Of a DNA stretch of 9,772 bases, positions 1-6,286 are shown piece by piece. This DNA is from an uncultured Vampirovibrio sp. Lineage in GTDB: Bacteria; Cyanobacteriota; Vampirovibrionia; Gastranaerophilales; Gastranaerophilaceae. The stretch is taken from positions 60,736 to 70,507 of the forward strand of contig CAJTXZ010000016.1 of assembly GCA_910583725.1 (NCBI GenBank), written 5' to 3'. Made by a program: the position numbers and the translations under genes. Each line of letters starts with the position of its first letter. Position 1 is the stretch's first letter. The notes beneath the pieces were generated by a model. It worked only from the letters and a program-made list of their open reading frames with translations. It made no database searches and was not told the origin of the DNA.

Positions 1-56
1 GCAACGCGATAAGTCTTTTGGGTCTGTTTTTTTGATATTTTAAGTAAGAAACATAT

Positions 57-305
57 TTATTCCTCTAAAATCTCGTAGAGGTTTGCAGCTTCATTTATGC
101 TGACATTTCCTGTGGGAATTTTTAAAACTTTTGCCTTTAGTGTTTTTGTTTTGTATTCTATGGTAATAATGTCATTTTCTTTTAATTGTTTGGCAGCCTT
201 TGCAGGATTGTCATTTACAAAAACCCTTGCCATATCGCAAACTTCATTTGCAACACTTCTTCTTTTGATTATTCTTGAAACCTTTAAAAATTTATCAAGT
301 CTCAT
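57..305 (-). CDS. rqcP: S4-domain RNA-binding protein, RqcP/YabO (Hsp15-like) family
   Basis: This is an 82-residue protein made almost entirely of one S4 RNA-binding domain. The opening MRLDKFLKVSRIIKRRSVA and the closing EAANLYEILEE closely match what I remember of Bacillus RqcP (YabO). In that family the protein binds the 50S subunit at stalled, split ribosomes and works with RqcH in C-terminal alanine tailing during ribosome-associated quality control. The more distant relative Hsp15 also binds stalled 50S subunits. The start at 305 is supported by an AAAGG Shine-Dalgarno with a 7-nt spacer, lying inside the last codons of the sugar kinase gene. Only 2 nt separate the two genes, so they are probably cotranscribed and perhaps translationally coupled. 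Bases 1-56 downstream contain no recognisable start codon for a further gene. The family call is firm; the RQC role is inferred from homology, and no rqcH is visible in the window. Confidence 0.85.
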   Translation of the reverse strand: MRLDKFLKVSRIIKRRSVANEVCDMARVFVNDNPAKAAKQLKENDIITIEYKTKTLKAKVLKIPTGNVSINEAANLYEILEE

Positions 306-307
306 AA

Positions 308-1378
308 TTAAACCTTTACATCTGTAGAACTTTTATCCATGGCTTCAACTTTGAATTCAGGAGAATTTTTGAGCTTCTCTTCTATCTCATCAAAAGTTAA
401 AAATCCTTCCTGGGCTCCAAAAACTTCAACCACCGCAGCAGCATTTACAGATGCACATTCTAGGGATTTTTTAACATCCATATTATATTTTTCCATAGCT
501 GCTGTAAATGTAGAGCTAAAAGCATCTCCTGCGCCAAGGGTTGACCTTACCTTTGCAGGATATTCCGGTGCTTTGTAAAATTTTTCGCCGTCATAAGCAT
601 AAACGCCAGCCTTGCCATCTGTAATTACAACATTAACTTCATTATTTCCACGAAGCGTTTTAAGCATATCAATAATATCCGGATGAATAAAGTTCTCGGA
701 GAAATTTTCATTCTTTGAATCGGGTCGCACAGAGATTTTAGTTAAAAGACTTGCTTCTTCCTTGTTTAATACGAGTATATTAGCTGTTTCGATAATTTTT
801 GAAAAATATTTTTCACCTTTTTTAATTGCAGTTGTTCCTGCATTTATTGAAAGTTTAATGTTATTTTCTTTGCAAAATATTGAAAGTTTATCCAGAAGCT
901 TATTGCTTTCGCCGGCAAGCGGCGCTATATAGATCCATTTTGTATTCTTTAAATTATTAAAATCAATATCCTTTTCTCTTATTGTAGCATTAGCGCCCCT
1001 ATGTGCCAGTACAGTTCTATCTCCCTGAAAGCTTACAAGTATTATTGAAAAACCGGTAAGTCCTTCTTTTGCCTTAATGACATTTGATGTATCTACCTCT
1101 GATTTTTCTAAATTTTCGCAAATTAAAGGCGAAATTTCATCAGCGCCAAGTTTTACCACAGTTGATGTTTTAAAACCAAGATGTGCAAAATTTAAAGCCG
1201 TATTAATTGCTCCCCCGCCAAGGTTTCTTGAAAAATCATCAATTTCAACTTTGCTTCCGTACGGAAAACTCATAAAATCGCTTCTTCTGCTCTTTGTTGA
1301 AACAGAGACAATATTTGCACTGTCCGATTCTATAAAAACATCAAGTGTGGCTGAGCCTATTGTAATAACATCAAACAT
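308..1378 (-). CDS. PfkB/ribokinase-family carbohydrate kinase
   Basis: This is a 356-residue cytoplasmic kinase of the PfkB family, which transfers phosphate from ATP to a sugar or nucleoside hydroxyl. The N-terminal part has the beta-strand opener FDVITIGSATLDVF and the substrate-side glycine motif GGGAIN at about 54-59. RGAN at about 127-130 sits where the lid and substrate contacts normally lie. The C-terminal signature TLGAGDAF ends with the catalytic-base aspartate near residue 285, followed by the usual NAAAVVEVFGAQEG segment. About 14 residues at the C-terminus extend past the usual fold. The exact substrate (ribose, fructose-type sugar, adenosine or other) cannot be read from the sequence. 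An AGGGG Shine-Dalgarno lies 6 nt before the ATG. The gene is divergent from recF across 48 bp and is followed 2 nt later by rqcP, with which it probably forms an operon. Confidence 0.88.
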   Translation of the reverse strand: MFDVITIGSATLDVFIESDSANIVSVSTKSRRSDFMSFPYGSKVEIDDFSRNLGGGAINTALNFAHLGFKTSTVVKLGADEISPLICENLEKSEVDTSNVIKAKEGLTGFSIILVSFQGDRTVLAHRGANATIREKDIDFNNLKNTKWIYIAPLAGESNKLLDKLSIFCKENNIKLSINAGTTAIKKGEKYFSKIIETANILVLNKEEASLLTKISVRPDSKNENFSENFIHPDIIDMLKTLRGNNEVNVVITDGKAGVYAYDGEKFYKAPEYPAKVRSTLGAGDAFSSTFTAAMEKYNMDVKKSLECASVNAAAVVEVFGAQEGFLTFDEIEEKLKNSPEFKVEAMDKSSTDVKV

Positions 1379-1390
1379 TTAAACCCCTAT

Positions 1391-1419
1391 TTGTTTTATG
1401 ATTCTTCATATATTATAAT
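1391..1419 (+). promoter_or_regulatory. recF promoter, predicted leaderless transcript
   Basis: A perfect TATAAT -10 box (1414-1419) has TTGTTT 17 bp upstream (1391-1396) as a weak -35. Only 7 nt separate the -10 from the recF ATG at 1427, so transcription should start at or next to the start codon. No Shine-Dalgarno lies in the interval. The -10 is part of the palindrome ATTATAAT (1412-1419), which could equally serve as a -10 for the divergent sugar kinase gene. The promoter is predicted from sequence only. Confidence 0.55.
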
Positions 1420-1426
1420 ACAAGCA

Positions 1427-2545
1427 ATGTTTTTAAAAAGACTAAAATTAAATAATTATAGAAATTATGATGAATTGGATTTTCAATTTTCTAAAAACAA
1501 AACTCTTTTTGTCGGCAAAAATGCTCAGGGAAAAACCAATCTTCTTGAGGCTGTTTATTATCTTTCCTGCCTAAATTCAAGCAGAATTAAAAAAGACAAA
1601 GAATTGATAAAATTTGATTCTGAATTTTGTAATATAAACGCATCCGTTTTAAAATCTGACACAGATGTCGAATTGGATATTTTGATTAATCCGCCGAAAA
1701 ATAAAATCTTAAAGGTTAATGGAATCAAAAAAAATAAATCAAGAGACTTTGTCTGTGTATTATCTACAGTAAGCTTTTCTAATTCTGACCTCCTTCTTTT
1801 AAGAGGTGAGCCTTCAGATAGAAGAAAATGGCTTGATAATGCAATTTGCCAGGTTTATCCGGCCTATTTTGATAAGCTAAACAAATATAATAAAATAAGG
1901 CTTCAAAAGGCAAATTTTTTATCTGAATTTCAAGGCAGTTATAATTTAAATCATGATATGCTTGATGTATTTAATACGCAGCTTGCAAACTCAAGCGCTA
2001 ATATTATGTATTTAAGAATGAAATTTTTGTCCGAAATAACAAAAATTGCGCATCAAAAGCACCTTTCAATATCTCTTGATGAAAAATTAGATATAAAATA
2101 CGAAAACACCCTCAATGCTGATTTTTCAAGTGTTTCGGATTTAAGTATAATGGCTTATGATAAATTAAATGAACAAAAGGCAGAAGAAATTAAAAAAGGA
2201 CAATGCCTCATAGGCCCGCACAGAGACGATATTTTATTTCTCATAAATAATCTTGATGCTAAAAGATATGCCTCTCAAGGCCAGCAAAGAACCATTGTGC
2301 TTGCATTAAAATTGTCCGAACTTGATATCATACAAGAAAAAATTAATGAAATGCCTGTTTTATTATTAGATGACGTTCTTGCAGAATTAGATAATTTAAG
2401 ACAAAACTATCTTCTTGATACTATTAAAGATGGCGTTCAAACAATAATAACAAGTGTTGACACCCTGGCCTTTGATGATAATTTCTTAAAAGATGTTGAA
2501 ATAATCAATGTCAATAATGGCAAAATAAGTCCGCAAACAATGTAA
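1427..2545 (+). CDS. recF: DNA replication/repair protein RecF
   Basis: RecF is an SMC-like ATPase that binds single-strand/double-strand junctions at DNA gaps and, with RecO and RecR, promotes loading of RecA. The 372-residue length is normal for the family. The N-terminus MFLKRLKLNNYRNY is typical. Walker A is VGKNAQGKTN at about 29-38. The ABC-type signature SQGQQRT lies near residue 283, and Walker B, with the D-loop in PVLLLDDVLAELD, lies near 310-322. The frame stays open upstream to a TTG at 1391, but the ATG at 1427 is preferred: family alignment begins there and the predicted -10 box ends only 7 nt before it. The gene is divergent from the sugar kinase and convergent with the membrane glycosyltransferase gene, so it seems to be monocistronic. 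No dnaN or gyrB neighbour is visible. recR lies about 2.6 kb away. Confidence 0.95.
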   Translation: MFLKRLKLNNYRNYDELDFQFSKNKTLFVGKNAQGKTNLLEAVYYLSCLNSSRIKKDKELIKFDSEFCNINASVLKSDTDVELDILINPPKNKILKVNGIKKNKSRDFVCVLSTVSFSNSDLLLLRGEPSDRRKWLDNAICQVYPAYFDKLNKYNKIRLQKANFLSEFQGSYNLNHDMLDVFNTQLANSSANIMYLRMKFLSEITKIAHQKHLSISLDEKLDIKYENTLNADFSSVSDLSIMAYDKLNEQKAEEIKKGQCLIGPHRDDILFLINNLDAKRYASQGQQRTIVLALKLSELDIIQEKINEMPVLLLDDVLAELDNLRQNYLLDTIKDGVQTIITSVDTLAFDDNFLKDVEIINVNNGKISPQTM

Positions 2546-2611
2546 TAGCAGGCACTGACTAATTTTAGAACATTTTCTCTTCGCACAGCCGCAGTCATCA
2601 TATAAAAATAC

Positions 2612-4702
2612 CTATTTCATATTTTTCCATATAATATACTGCGAATATTTCGTATTTCCATCTAAATCCTTCCAGCCTATTTTTATATTATAAACCGGCG
2701 CAAACCCAATGTTTTCAAGTTTTTTGTAAGGAATATTGCATTCTATCTTTACAATCTTATTATTGGTTTCATTCTTCCTGAATCTGCAAAGCTTTTCATA
2801 TTTTCCTTGCAATAAAGCTTCTTGCTCTCTATTGTTTAGAACATCCAAATATTGAGATGGAAAGGGCGTGATAATATAATCAAAAATACCAAGGTCATAT
2901 TTGTCGAACCTTGTAAGAATCAATTCTTTTATTGTAATGTGCTTATTTTTTGCACTAAATTTTGCAAGATGTAATAGTATATTTTCATCTGAAAAGAAAC
3001 CAACGGTTTTATACTTTTCTATATTTGAAAAGAGATTTTCACCTATAGTACATCCCGGTCTTTCGCCTCTGAAAAACTCATAATTCATGCACCGTGTATT
3101 ATAAACAAAATTTGAATAGTTATTCTCGTTTTTGTATTTGTCCATTAAATTATAGAATGGCCTTGATGCAATACACCCTGAAGCTAAAAACAAATAAAAG
3201 CCTGCAAATAATACAACAAGTACTTTATATATATTATTTTTCTTAAAATATGATAATATTAAAACAGGTGAACTTATAACAACAAATGCTGCTATAAATC
3301 TTATGCTGTATACCATATATCCTATTGCAAAACTAAGTACAATGATACTTAGATAAAATAACAATCCCATGGTGCATAAAGCAATCCATCTTTCTTTAAT
3401 TTTGTTTTTTATTCCTTTGAATAAAAGAAAAATGCTATATAATACGCTTGGAACAAAAGCCAAAAATCCTGTAATTCCAAAACCAATAGTTTGTTCTGCA
3501 AGAGATGAATTTAAACCTTCCATCCTCATTAGTTCGCCAGTATTTGCTTCTATATGAAGCGATGAAAAAATTGCATCTCGAACATTAAACATCAATGGAG
3601 ACAAATAAATTCCCCACTTAAATCCTGCAAAGTCAAACATTTGAATATTGTATTTTATGAAATTTGCAATGAAGCCTTTCGTACCGCCGAAAAATCCATG
3701 CCTGTTGATTGCAATTTCGGAGCCAAAAGGATTCAAAAACTCTATAAAATTTAAAATGTAGTTATAGCCGGAAAAAATTATAAAATTAATAGCCAAAAGA
3801 AGTATGAACTTGGTAAAATTTTTCACTGCATTTCTTTTATAAGAATATATTAAGAACAGAATTATAATAGGAAGGCCTGCCATAAATGCACTGCTTTTAA
3901 CGCCAAGTGCAATTGCAAAAGACAGGCTCGAAAAATAACCATGTTTAATATTATTCCCTTTTATAAAATCAATAAATAATATTATTGAATATAAAAGCAA
4001 AACGCCTGTAAATAAATCAGTCTGCGTGCTTGAAATTTGTGATATTATCCCTGCAAGTGATGAAAATATAAAAATTGCCCACAGTCTTTTTCTTACAGAA
4101 ACCTTTATTTTATCTAAAAAAGTCCATATGCCAGCTATAGCGAATAAAAAGCTGAAAAATTCCAGTAGCCCGAAGCCTATATCTTTTTTTGTAAGGGAAT
4201 AAATCCAGGTGTAAATTAATTCCGAATTAATCGGCATAACGAGGTTTCTAATGTCGCTTGTATCAAAATGAAATACATACCCTTTTTCCGCCCAAACAAG
4301 CGCGCGGTAGGTATGATAGCTTAATGCATCAAAATCATTCACAGGAAGAAATAAGGACATGATAAAATTAATAATAATTAAATAAATAAAACCCGCCCCG
4401 AGCACTATAAGCGTTTTATCAAGCCTCAAACTGCTTATGATTTTTCTGTATACATTTTTTATTTTTGCAATGTCGGGTTTTAAGACTGGTCTGTTCTTTT
4501 TAAACCACCAGAGTATTGAAATTATAAAAAATATTATATTTAATAAAATGATTCCGAAAGGCGAAATTGATTTAAATAAAGATAAAATTTCGACATTTAA
4601 AATTATTAAACCTACAAATATTATATAAAAATATATGAAACAGCCAAATGCGGCGCTTAAAAAATATGCTGTTAAAAGCGTTAGTAATGTGGATATTATC
4701 AT
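2612..4702 (-). CDS. Polytopic membrane protein, probable GT-C-fold glycosyltransferase
   Basis: This is a 696-residue inner-membrane protein. Roughly the first 515 residues contain about a dozen hydrophobic helices, for example near 5-38, 48-66 and 97-120. A more hydrophilic C-terminal domain of about 180 residues follows, probably outside the membrane. Just after the third hydrophobic block the loop PVNDFDALSYHTYRA (about 120-134) carries D123, D125 and H130. In GT-C enzymes (ArnT, PglB and PMT-like) an acidic motif in the first large periplasmic loop is catalytic and coordinates the polyprenyl-phosphate sugar donor. That makes transfer of a sugar to a lipid, glycan or protein the likely role. 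The specific substrate is not recognisable. The gene stands alone with its own promoter, convergent with recF. It has no visible Shine-Dalgarno and a -10 box 6 nt before the ATG. A general membrane protein of unknown function remains possible. Confidence 0.72.
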   Translation of the reverse strand: MIISTLLTLLTAYFLSAAFGCFIYFYIIFVGLIILNVEILSLFKSISPFGIILLNIIFFIISILWWFKKNRPVLKPDIAKIKNVYRKIISSLRLDKTLIVLGAGFIYLIIINFIMSLFLPVNDFDALSYHTYRALVWAEKGYVFHFDTSDIRNLVMPINSELIYTWIYSLTKKDIGFGLLEFFSFLFAIAGIWTFLDKIKVSVRKRLWAIFIFSSLAGIISQISSTQTDLFTGVLLLYSIILFIDFIKGNNIKHGYFSSLSFAIALGVKSSAFMAGLPIIILFLIYSYKRNAVKNFTKFILLLAINFIIFSGYNYILNFIEFLNPFGSEIAINRHGFFGGTKGFIANFIKYNIQMFDFAGFKWGIYLSPLMFNVRDAIFSSLHIEANTGELMRMEGLNSSLAEQTIGFGITGFLAFVPSVLYSIFLLFKGIKNKIKERWIALCTMGLLFYLSIIVLSFAIGYMVYSIRFIAAFVVISSPVLILSYFKKNNIYKVLVVLFAGFYLFLASGCIASRPFYNLMDKYKNENNYSNFVYNTRCMNYEFFRGERPGCTIGENLFSNIEKYKTVGFFSDENILLHLAKFSAKNKHITIKELILTRFDKYDLGIFDYIITPFPSQYLDVLNNREQEALLQGKYEKLCRFRKNETNNKIVKIECNIPYKKLENIGFAPVYNIKIGWKDLDGNTKYSQYIIWKNMK

Positions 4703-4708
4703 AGACTA

Positions 4709-4736
4709 ATTATAAAATTAAAATCTGGTTAATCAA
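4709..4736 (-). promoter_or_regulatory. Promoter of the membrane glycosyltransferase gene, predicted leaderless
   Basis: Read on the minus strand, TTGATT (4736-4731) and a perfect TATAAT (4714-4709) are separated by 16 bp. Exactly 6 nt lie between the -10 and the ATG at 4702, placing the expected transcription start on the A of the start codon. No Shine-Dalgarno is present. Confidence 0.55.
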
Positions 4737-4755
4737 GAACTATCCTTGTGGGTAG

Positions 4756-4784
4756 TTTACATTTATGCTTAAAATTTTTATTAT
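4756..4784 (+). promoter_or_regulatory. Sigma-70-type promoter of a predicted small RNA
   Basis: TTTACA (4756-4761) and TATTAT (4779-4784) each match the sigma-70 consensus at five of six bases and are separated by an optimal 17 bp. The expected start is near 4791. The promoter points rightward, back to back with the glycosyltransferase promoter, towards an intrinsic terminator at 4824-4858 with no protein gene between. Confidence 0.5.
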
Positions 4785-4790
4785 AACCAT

Positions 4791-4858
4791 TGTGCATATT
4801 CCACTCTCACTCGTAAACTGTTTAACCGGCTTCAATTATTTTGAAACCGGTTTTTTTT
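4791..4858 (+). ncRNA. Candidate small RNA of about 68 nt
   Basis: A good promoter (start near 4791) and a strong Rho-independent terminator ending at 4858 bracket a short rightward unit. No open frame with a start codon begins after the predicted transcription start. The 5' part (4791-4823) is pyrimidine-rich (CCACTCTCACTC) and looks single-stranded, which would suit a base-pairing region. The 3' part is the terminator hairpin. This layout is typical of trans-acting small RNAs, but I recognise no known family and know no target. Transcription is inferred. Confidence 0.4.
4824..4858 (+). terminator. Rho-independent terminator
   Basis: The arms AACCGG and CCGGTT (4824-4829 and 4847-4852) are continued by TTCAA/TTGAA around one C/A mismatch, with loop TTATT. 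The stem runs into an eight-T tract (4851-4858). It works only in the rightward direction, since the other strand lacks a T tract. No annotated rightward gene ends nearby, so it most likely serves the small transcription unit starting near 4791. Confidence 0.75.
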
Positions 4859-4904
4859 ATACGAGCGCAGCTCAAACCTAGCCGAAGGCTTGGTACTGTG
4901 CCGA

Positions 4905-4933
4905 ACAAAAGGTGACTAAATGTCACATTTTGT
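4905..4933. repeat. Palindromic repeat copy 1, core GTGAC-TAAAT-GTCAC
   Basis: The core lies at 4912-4926. The stem extends outward past one G/A mismatch by ACAAAA/TTTTGT, giving an 11-bp interrupted stem with a 5-nt loop. The same 15-base core recurs 76 nt downstream with different flanks that also pair. Confidence 0.65.
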
Positions 4934-4984
4934 GAGAGGGAAAAGCGAGTCTTTAGGATGCGAGAGCGTAGGACTCCGTTTGAG

Positions 4985-5005
4985 AAAGTGACTAAATGTC
5001 ACTTT
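4985..5005. repeat. Palindromic repeat copy 2, core GTGAC-TAAAT-GTCAC
   Basis: The core at 4988-5002 is identical to copy 1. The flanks AAA and TTT extend it to a perfect 8-bp stem. That the flanks differ from copy 1 yet still pair suggests the hairpin shape, and not only the sequence, is maintained. There is no downstream T run on either strand, so it is not a classical terminator. Confidence 0.65.
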
Positions 5006-5155
5006 AGAAAATGGAGCAGGCTTCATCGACAGCCATGCTGGCGTGAGCCGTATAACAAATAAGCAAAACGGACAGCTCGACACTGGACTTCATAAAGCAG
5101 CCTAAAACCATAAAGCGCTAAGCCCCAATATGTTCAATTCATCAAATTTGCAACT

Positions 5156-5208
5156 GGTGCGAGCGATGCAAAGCTTCGCCAAACCGGCATGAATCTATAT
5201 CTCGCACC
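5156..5208. repeat. Inverted repeat at the 3' end of recR
   Basis: GGTGCGAG (5156-5163) and CTCGCACC (5201-5208) are perfect 8-bp complements separated by 37 nt. The right arm lies in the last codons of recR, so a recR transcript could fold here. No T tract follows, so a protective 3' structure or chance is as likely as a terminator. Confidence 0.3.
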
Positions 5209-5791
5209 TTGCTTCAAGTGCCTTAATCAGTGTTAATTCATCCGCATATTCTAATTCAGACCCCAAAGGAATTCCAAATGCAATCCTTGAAATTTTTATC
5301 CCAAAAGGCTTTAAAAGTTTGTTTAAATACAGACTTGTAGCCTCGCCCTCAACAGAAGGATTTAATGCTAGAATTACTTCTTTAATATCTTCGCTGTGCA
5401 CCCTGTTTAATAGTTCTTTTATTCTGATATCATCCGGCCCGATACCATCAATAGGCGAAATAAGCCCCTGCAATACATGGTAAAGGCCTTTGTATTCATT
5501 TGTCCTCTCAATTGCAATTAAATCCTTTGCTTCACTTACAACGCAGATAATTTCTCGGTTTCTAGAAGCGTTCTGGCAAATCTCACAAGGGTTTGTTGAT
5601 GACATATTAAAACATACATCACAATAGTTTATGGTGGTCTTTGCCTCAATCATTGCCTCTGCAAACTTTTCCACATCCGAAAGCGGCATCTTTAAAAGAT
5701 GCAAAGCAAGCCTTTGAGCGGTTTTTGGCCCTATTGAAGGCAATTTTTGAAAATATTCTATTAATTTTGCAAGTGGCTTTGTATACTCCAC
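5195..5791 (-). CDS. recR: Recombination mediator protein RecR
   Basis: RecR forms ring-shaped oligomers and, with RecO and RecF, loads RecA at single-stranded gaps. The helix-hairpin-helix LPSIGPKTAQRLALHLL is at about 18-34. A Cys4 zinc finger follows (YCDVC...CEIC, about 56-73). The Toprim part is seen in VVSEAKDL and in the conserved LNPSVEGEATSLYL. The total length is about 198 residues, normal for the family. A GTG start at 5791 is preferred over the ATG at 5809. The GTG has a GGAG Shine-Dalgarno (5802-5805 on the other strand) with a 10-nt spacer, and the resulting N-terminus EYTKPLAKLIE lines up with cyanobacterial RecR. The ATG version adds six residues and lacks a ribosome site. The gene follows ybaB in the same direction, an arrangement conserved in many bacteria. 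Confidence 0.95.
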   Translation of the reverse strand: MEYTKPLAKLIEYFQKLPSIGPKTAQRLALHLLKMPLSDVEKFAEAMIEAKTTINYCDVCFNMSSTNPCEICQNASRNREIICVVSEAKDLIAIERTNEYKGLYHVLQGLISPIDGIGPDDIRIKELLNRVHSEDIKEVILALNPSVEGEATSLYLNKLLKPFGIKISRIAFGIPLGSELEYADELTLIKALEARCEI

Positions 5792-5841
5792 AATTCTTAA
5801 ACTCCGCATCGTGCGCGCTTAAACATTGACGCGCTCATAAA

Positions 5842-5894
5842 TTTTATTCAGGGCTGCCCGAAATTAGCTTTTACAAAGACAACCCCGAATAAAA
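5842..5894. repeat. Inverted repeat between ybaB and recR
   Basis: The arms TTTTATTCAGGG (5842-5853) and CCCCGAATAAAA (5883-5894) pair at 11 of 12 positions around a 29-nt loop. It begins 6 nt beyond the ybaB stop codon in the leftward transcript and ends about 50 nt before recR. It may act as a partial terminator or an mRNA processing/stability element that uncouples ybaB and recR levels. The GGGC of the left arm could alternatively pair with nearby GCCC. Confidence 0.4.
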
Positions 5895-5900
5895 AACTAT

Positions 5901-6233
5901 TTAAAATAACCCTGGTATGTTTATTCCGCCTGTTGCAGCCTTCATAGATTTCTCCATCTCTGCTGCAGCCTTTTTTGTGGCTTCATTAATTGCTTCAGAA
6001 ATTAAATCTTCAAGCATTTCAATCGTATCTTTATCAACGCTTTCGGGATTTTCGGAATTTATTGCTTCCGGCTTGATTTTTATTGATTTAAATCTTGACT
6101 GCCCGTTAAATGTAACGCTTACAGCGCCTCCTGCGCATTCTCCTGTTACTTCTATTTCCTTTAAAGTTTCCTGTGCGTCTTTTAATTTCTTTTGCATCTT
6201 TTGTGCTTGCTGCATCATTTGTAACATATTCAT
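5901..6233 (-). CDS. ybaB: YbaB/EbfC-family nucleoid-associated DNA-binding protein
   Basis: This is a 110-residue dimeric DNA-binding protein of the YbaB/EbfC family, whose members bind DNA and are thought to affect nucleoid organisation and gene expression. The N-terminal MLQMMQQAQKMQKKLKDAQETL helix is typical. It is followed by EVTGECAGGAVSVTFNGQ, the conserved strand region, and a long C-terminal helix rich in E, A and K. The methionine-rich end and the glycine-rich tail (ATGGINIPGLF) also match the family. An AGGAG site lies 12 nt before the ATG at 6233, a rather long spacer. It is the first gene of the ybaB-recR pair and is divergent from the matrixin gene across 53 bp. Confidence 0.93.
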   Translation of the reverse strand: MNMLQMMQQAQKMQKKLKDAQETLKEIEVTGECAGGAVSVTFNGQSRFKSIKIKPEAINSENPESVDKDTIEMLEDLISEAINEATKKAAAEMEKSMKAATGGINIPGLF

Positions 6234-6267
6234 CTTAAAATTTTTCTCCTAATTGATATTAAAGTCA

Positions 6268-6276
6268 TGTTATAAT
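6268..6276 (+). promoter_or_regulatory. Extended -10 promoter of the matrixin-like gene
   Basis: TGTTATAAT is a perfect extended -10 (TGn followed by TATAAT), which can work without a good -35; the nearby TTGATA (6253-6258) is too close for standard spacing. Transcription should start near 6283, only about 4 nt before the ATG at 6287. No Shine-Dalgarno is present. A TATAAT on the opposite strand (6287-6282) may serve ybaB. Confidence 0.5.
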
Positions 6277-6286
6277 TATCTATTAT

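Larger units (their letters stand above)
4859..5194. other. Gene-free, GC-richer, hairpin-rich intergenic region
   Basis: No convincing coding frame or tRNA is visible in this stretch between recR and the glycosyltransferase gene. It is visibly richer in G and C than the flanking genes and contains a series of compact hairpins. These include GAGC-GCA-GCTC (4863-4873) and CCtAGCC-GAA-GGCTtGG (4877-4893). Two hairpins are built on the same core (4905-4933 and 4985-5005). Between them GAGTC/GACTC (4947-4976) encloses a small stem capped by GAGA, a GNRA-type loop. GCCA-TGC-TGGC lies at 5032-5042. It could be a structured RNA, a recurrent intergenic repeat, or the 3' region of the recR transcript. 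I cannot decide between these. Confidence 0.45.

Noticed and set aside
1..56. Possible 5' end of another leftward gene (a minus frame reads KYQKNRPKRLIAL)
   Set aside because: The basic, then hydrophobic, run hints at a DivIC/FtsB-like N-terminus, but there is no ATG, GTG or TTG at a suitable place and the stretch is too short to judge.
1391..1426. N-terminal extension of recF from a TTG at 1391
   Set aside because: These bases hold the -35 and -10 boxes, and RecF homology begins at the ATG at 1427.
2546..2611. Bidirectional terminator between convergent recF and the glycosyltransferase gene
   Set aside because: Only a weak 5-bp TGACT/AGTCA pairing with a long loop and no T tract was found.
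4765..4881. Small rightward open frame of 38 codons (ATG at 4765) with a hydrophobic, signal-like N-terminus
   Set aside because: It starts upstream of the predicted transcription start, has no Shine-Dalgarno, and reads through a strong intrinsic terminator.
4859..5194. tRNA, CRISPR or insertion sequence in the long intergenic region
   Set aside because: There is no T-arm consensus, the palindromes occur only twice and without regular spacer units, and no transposase frame or terminal inverted repeats are visible.
5792..5809. ATG at 5809 as the recR start
   Set aside because: It has no ribosome site, while the GTG at 5791 has GGAG with a 10-nt spacer and fits the family N-terminus.
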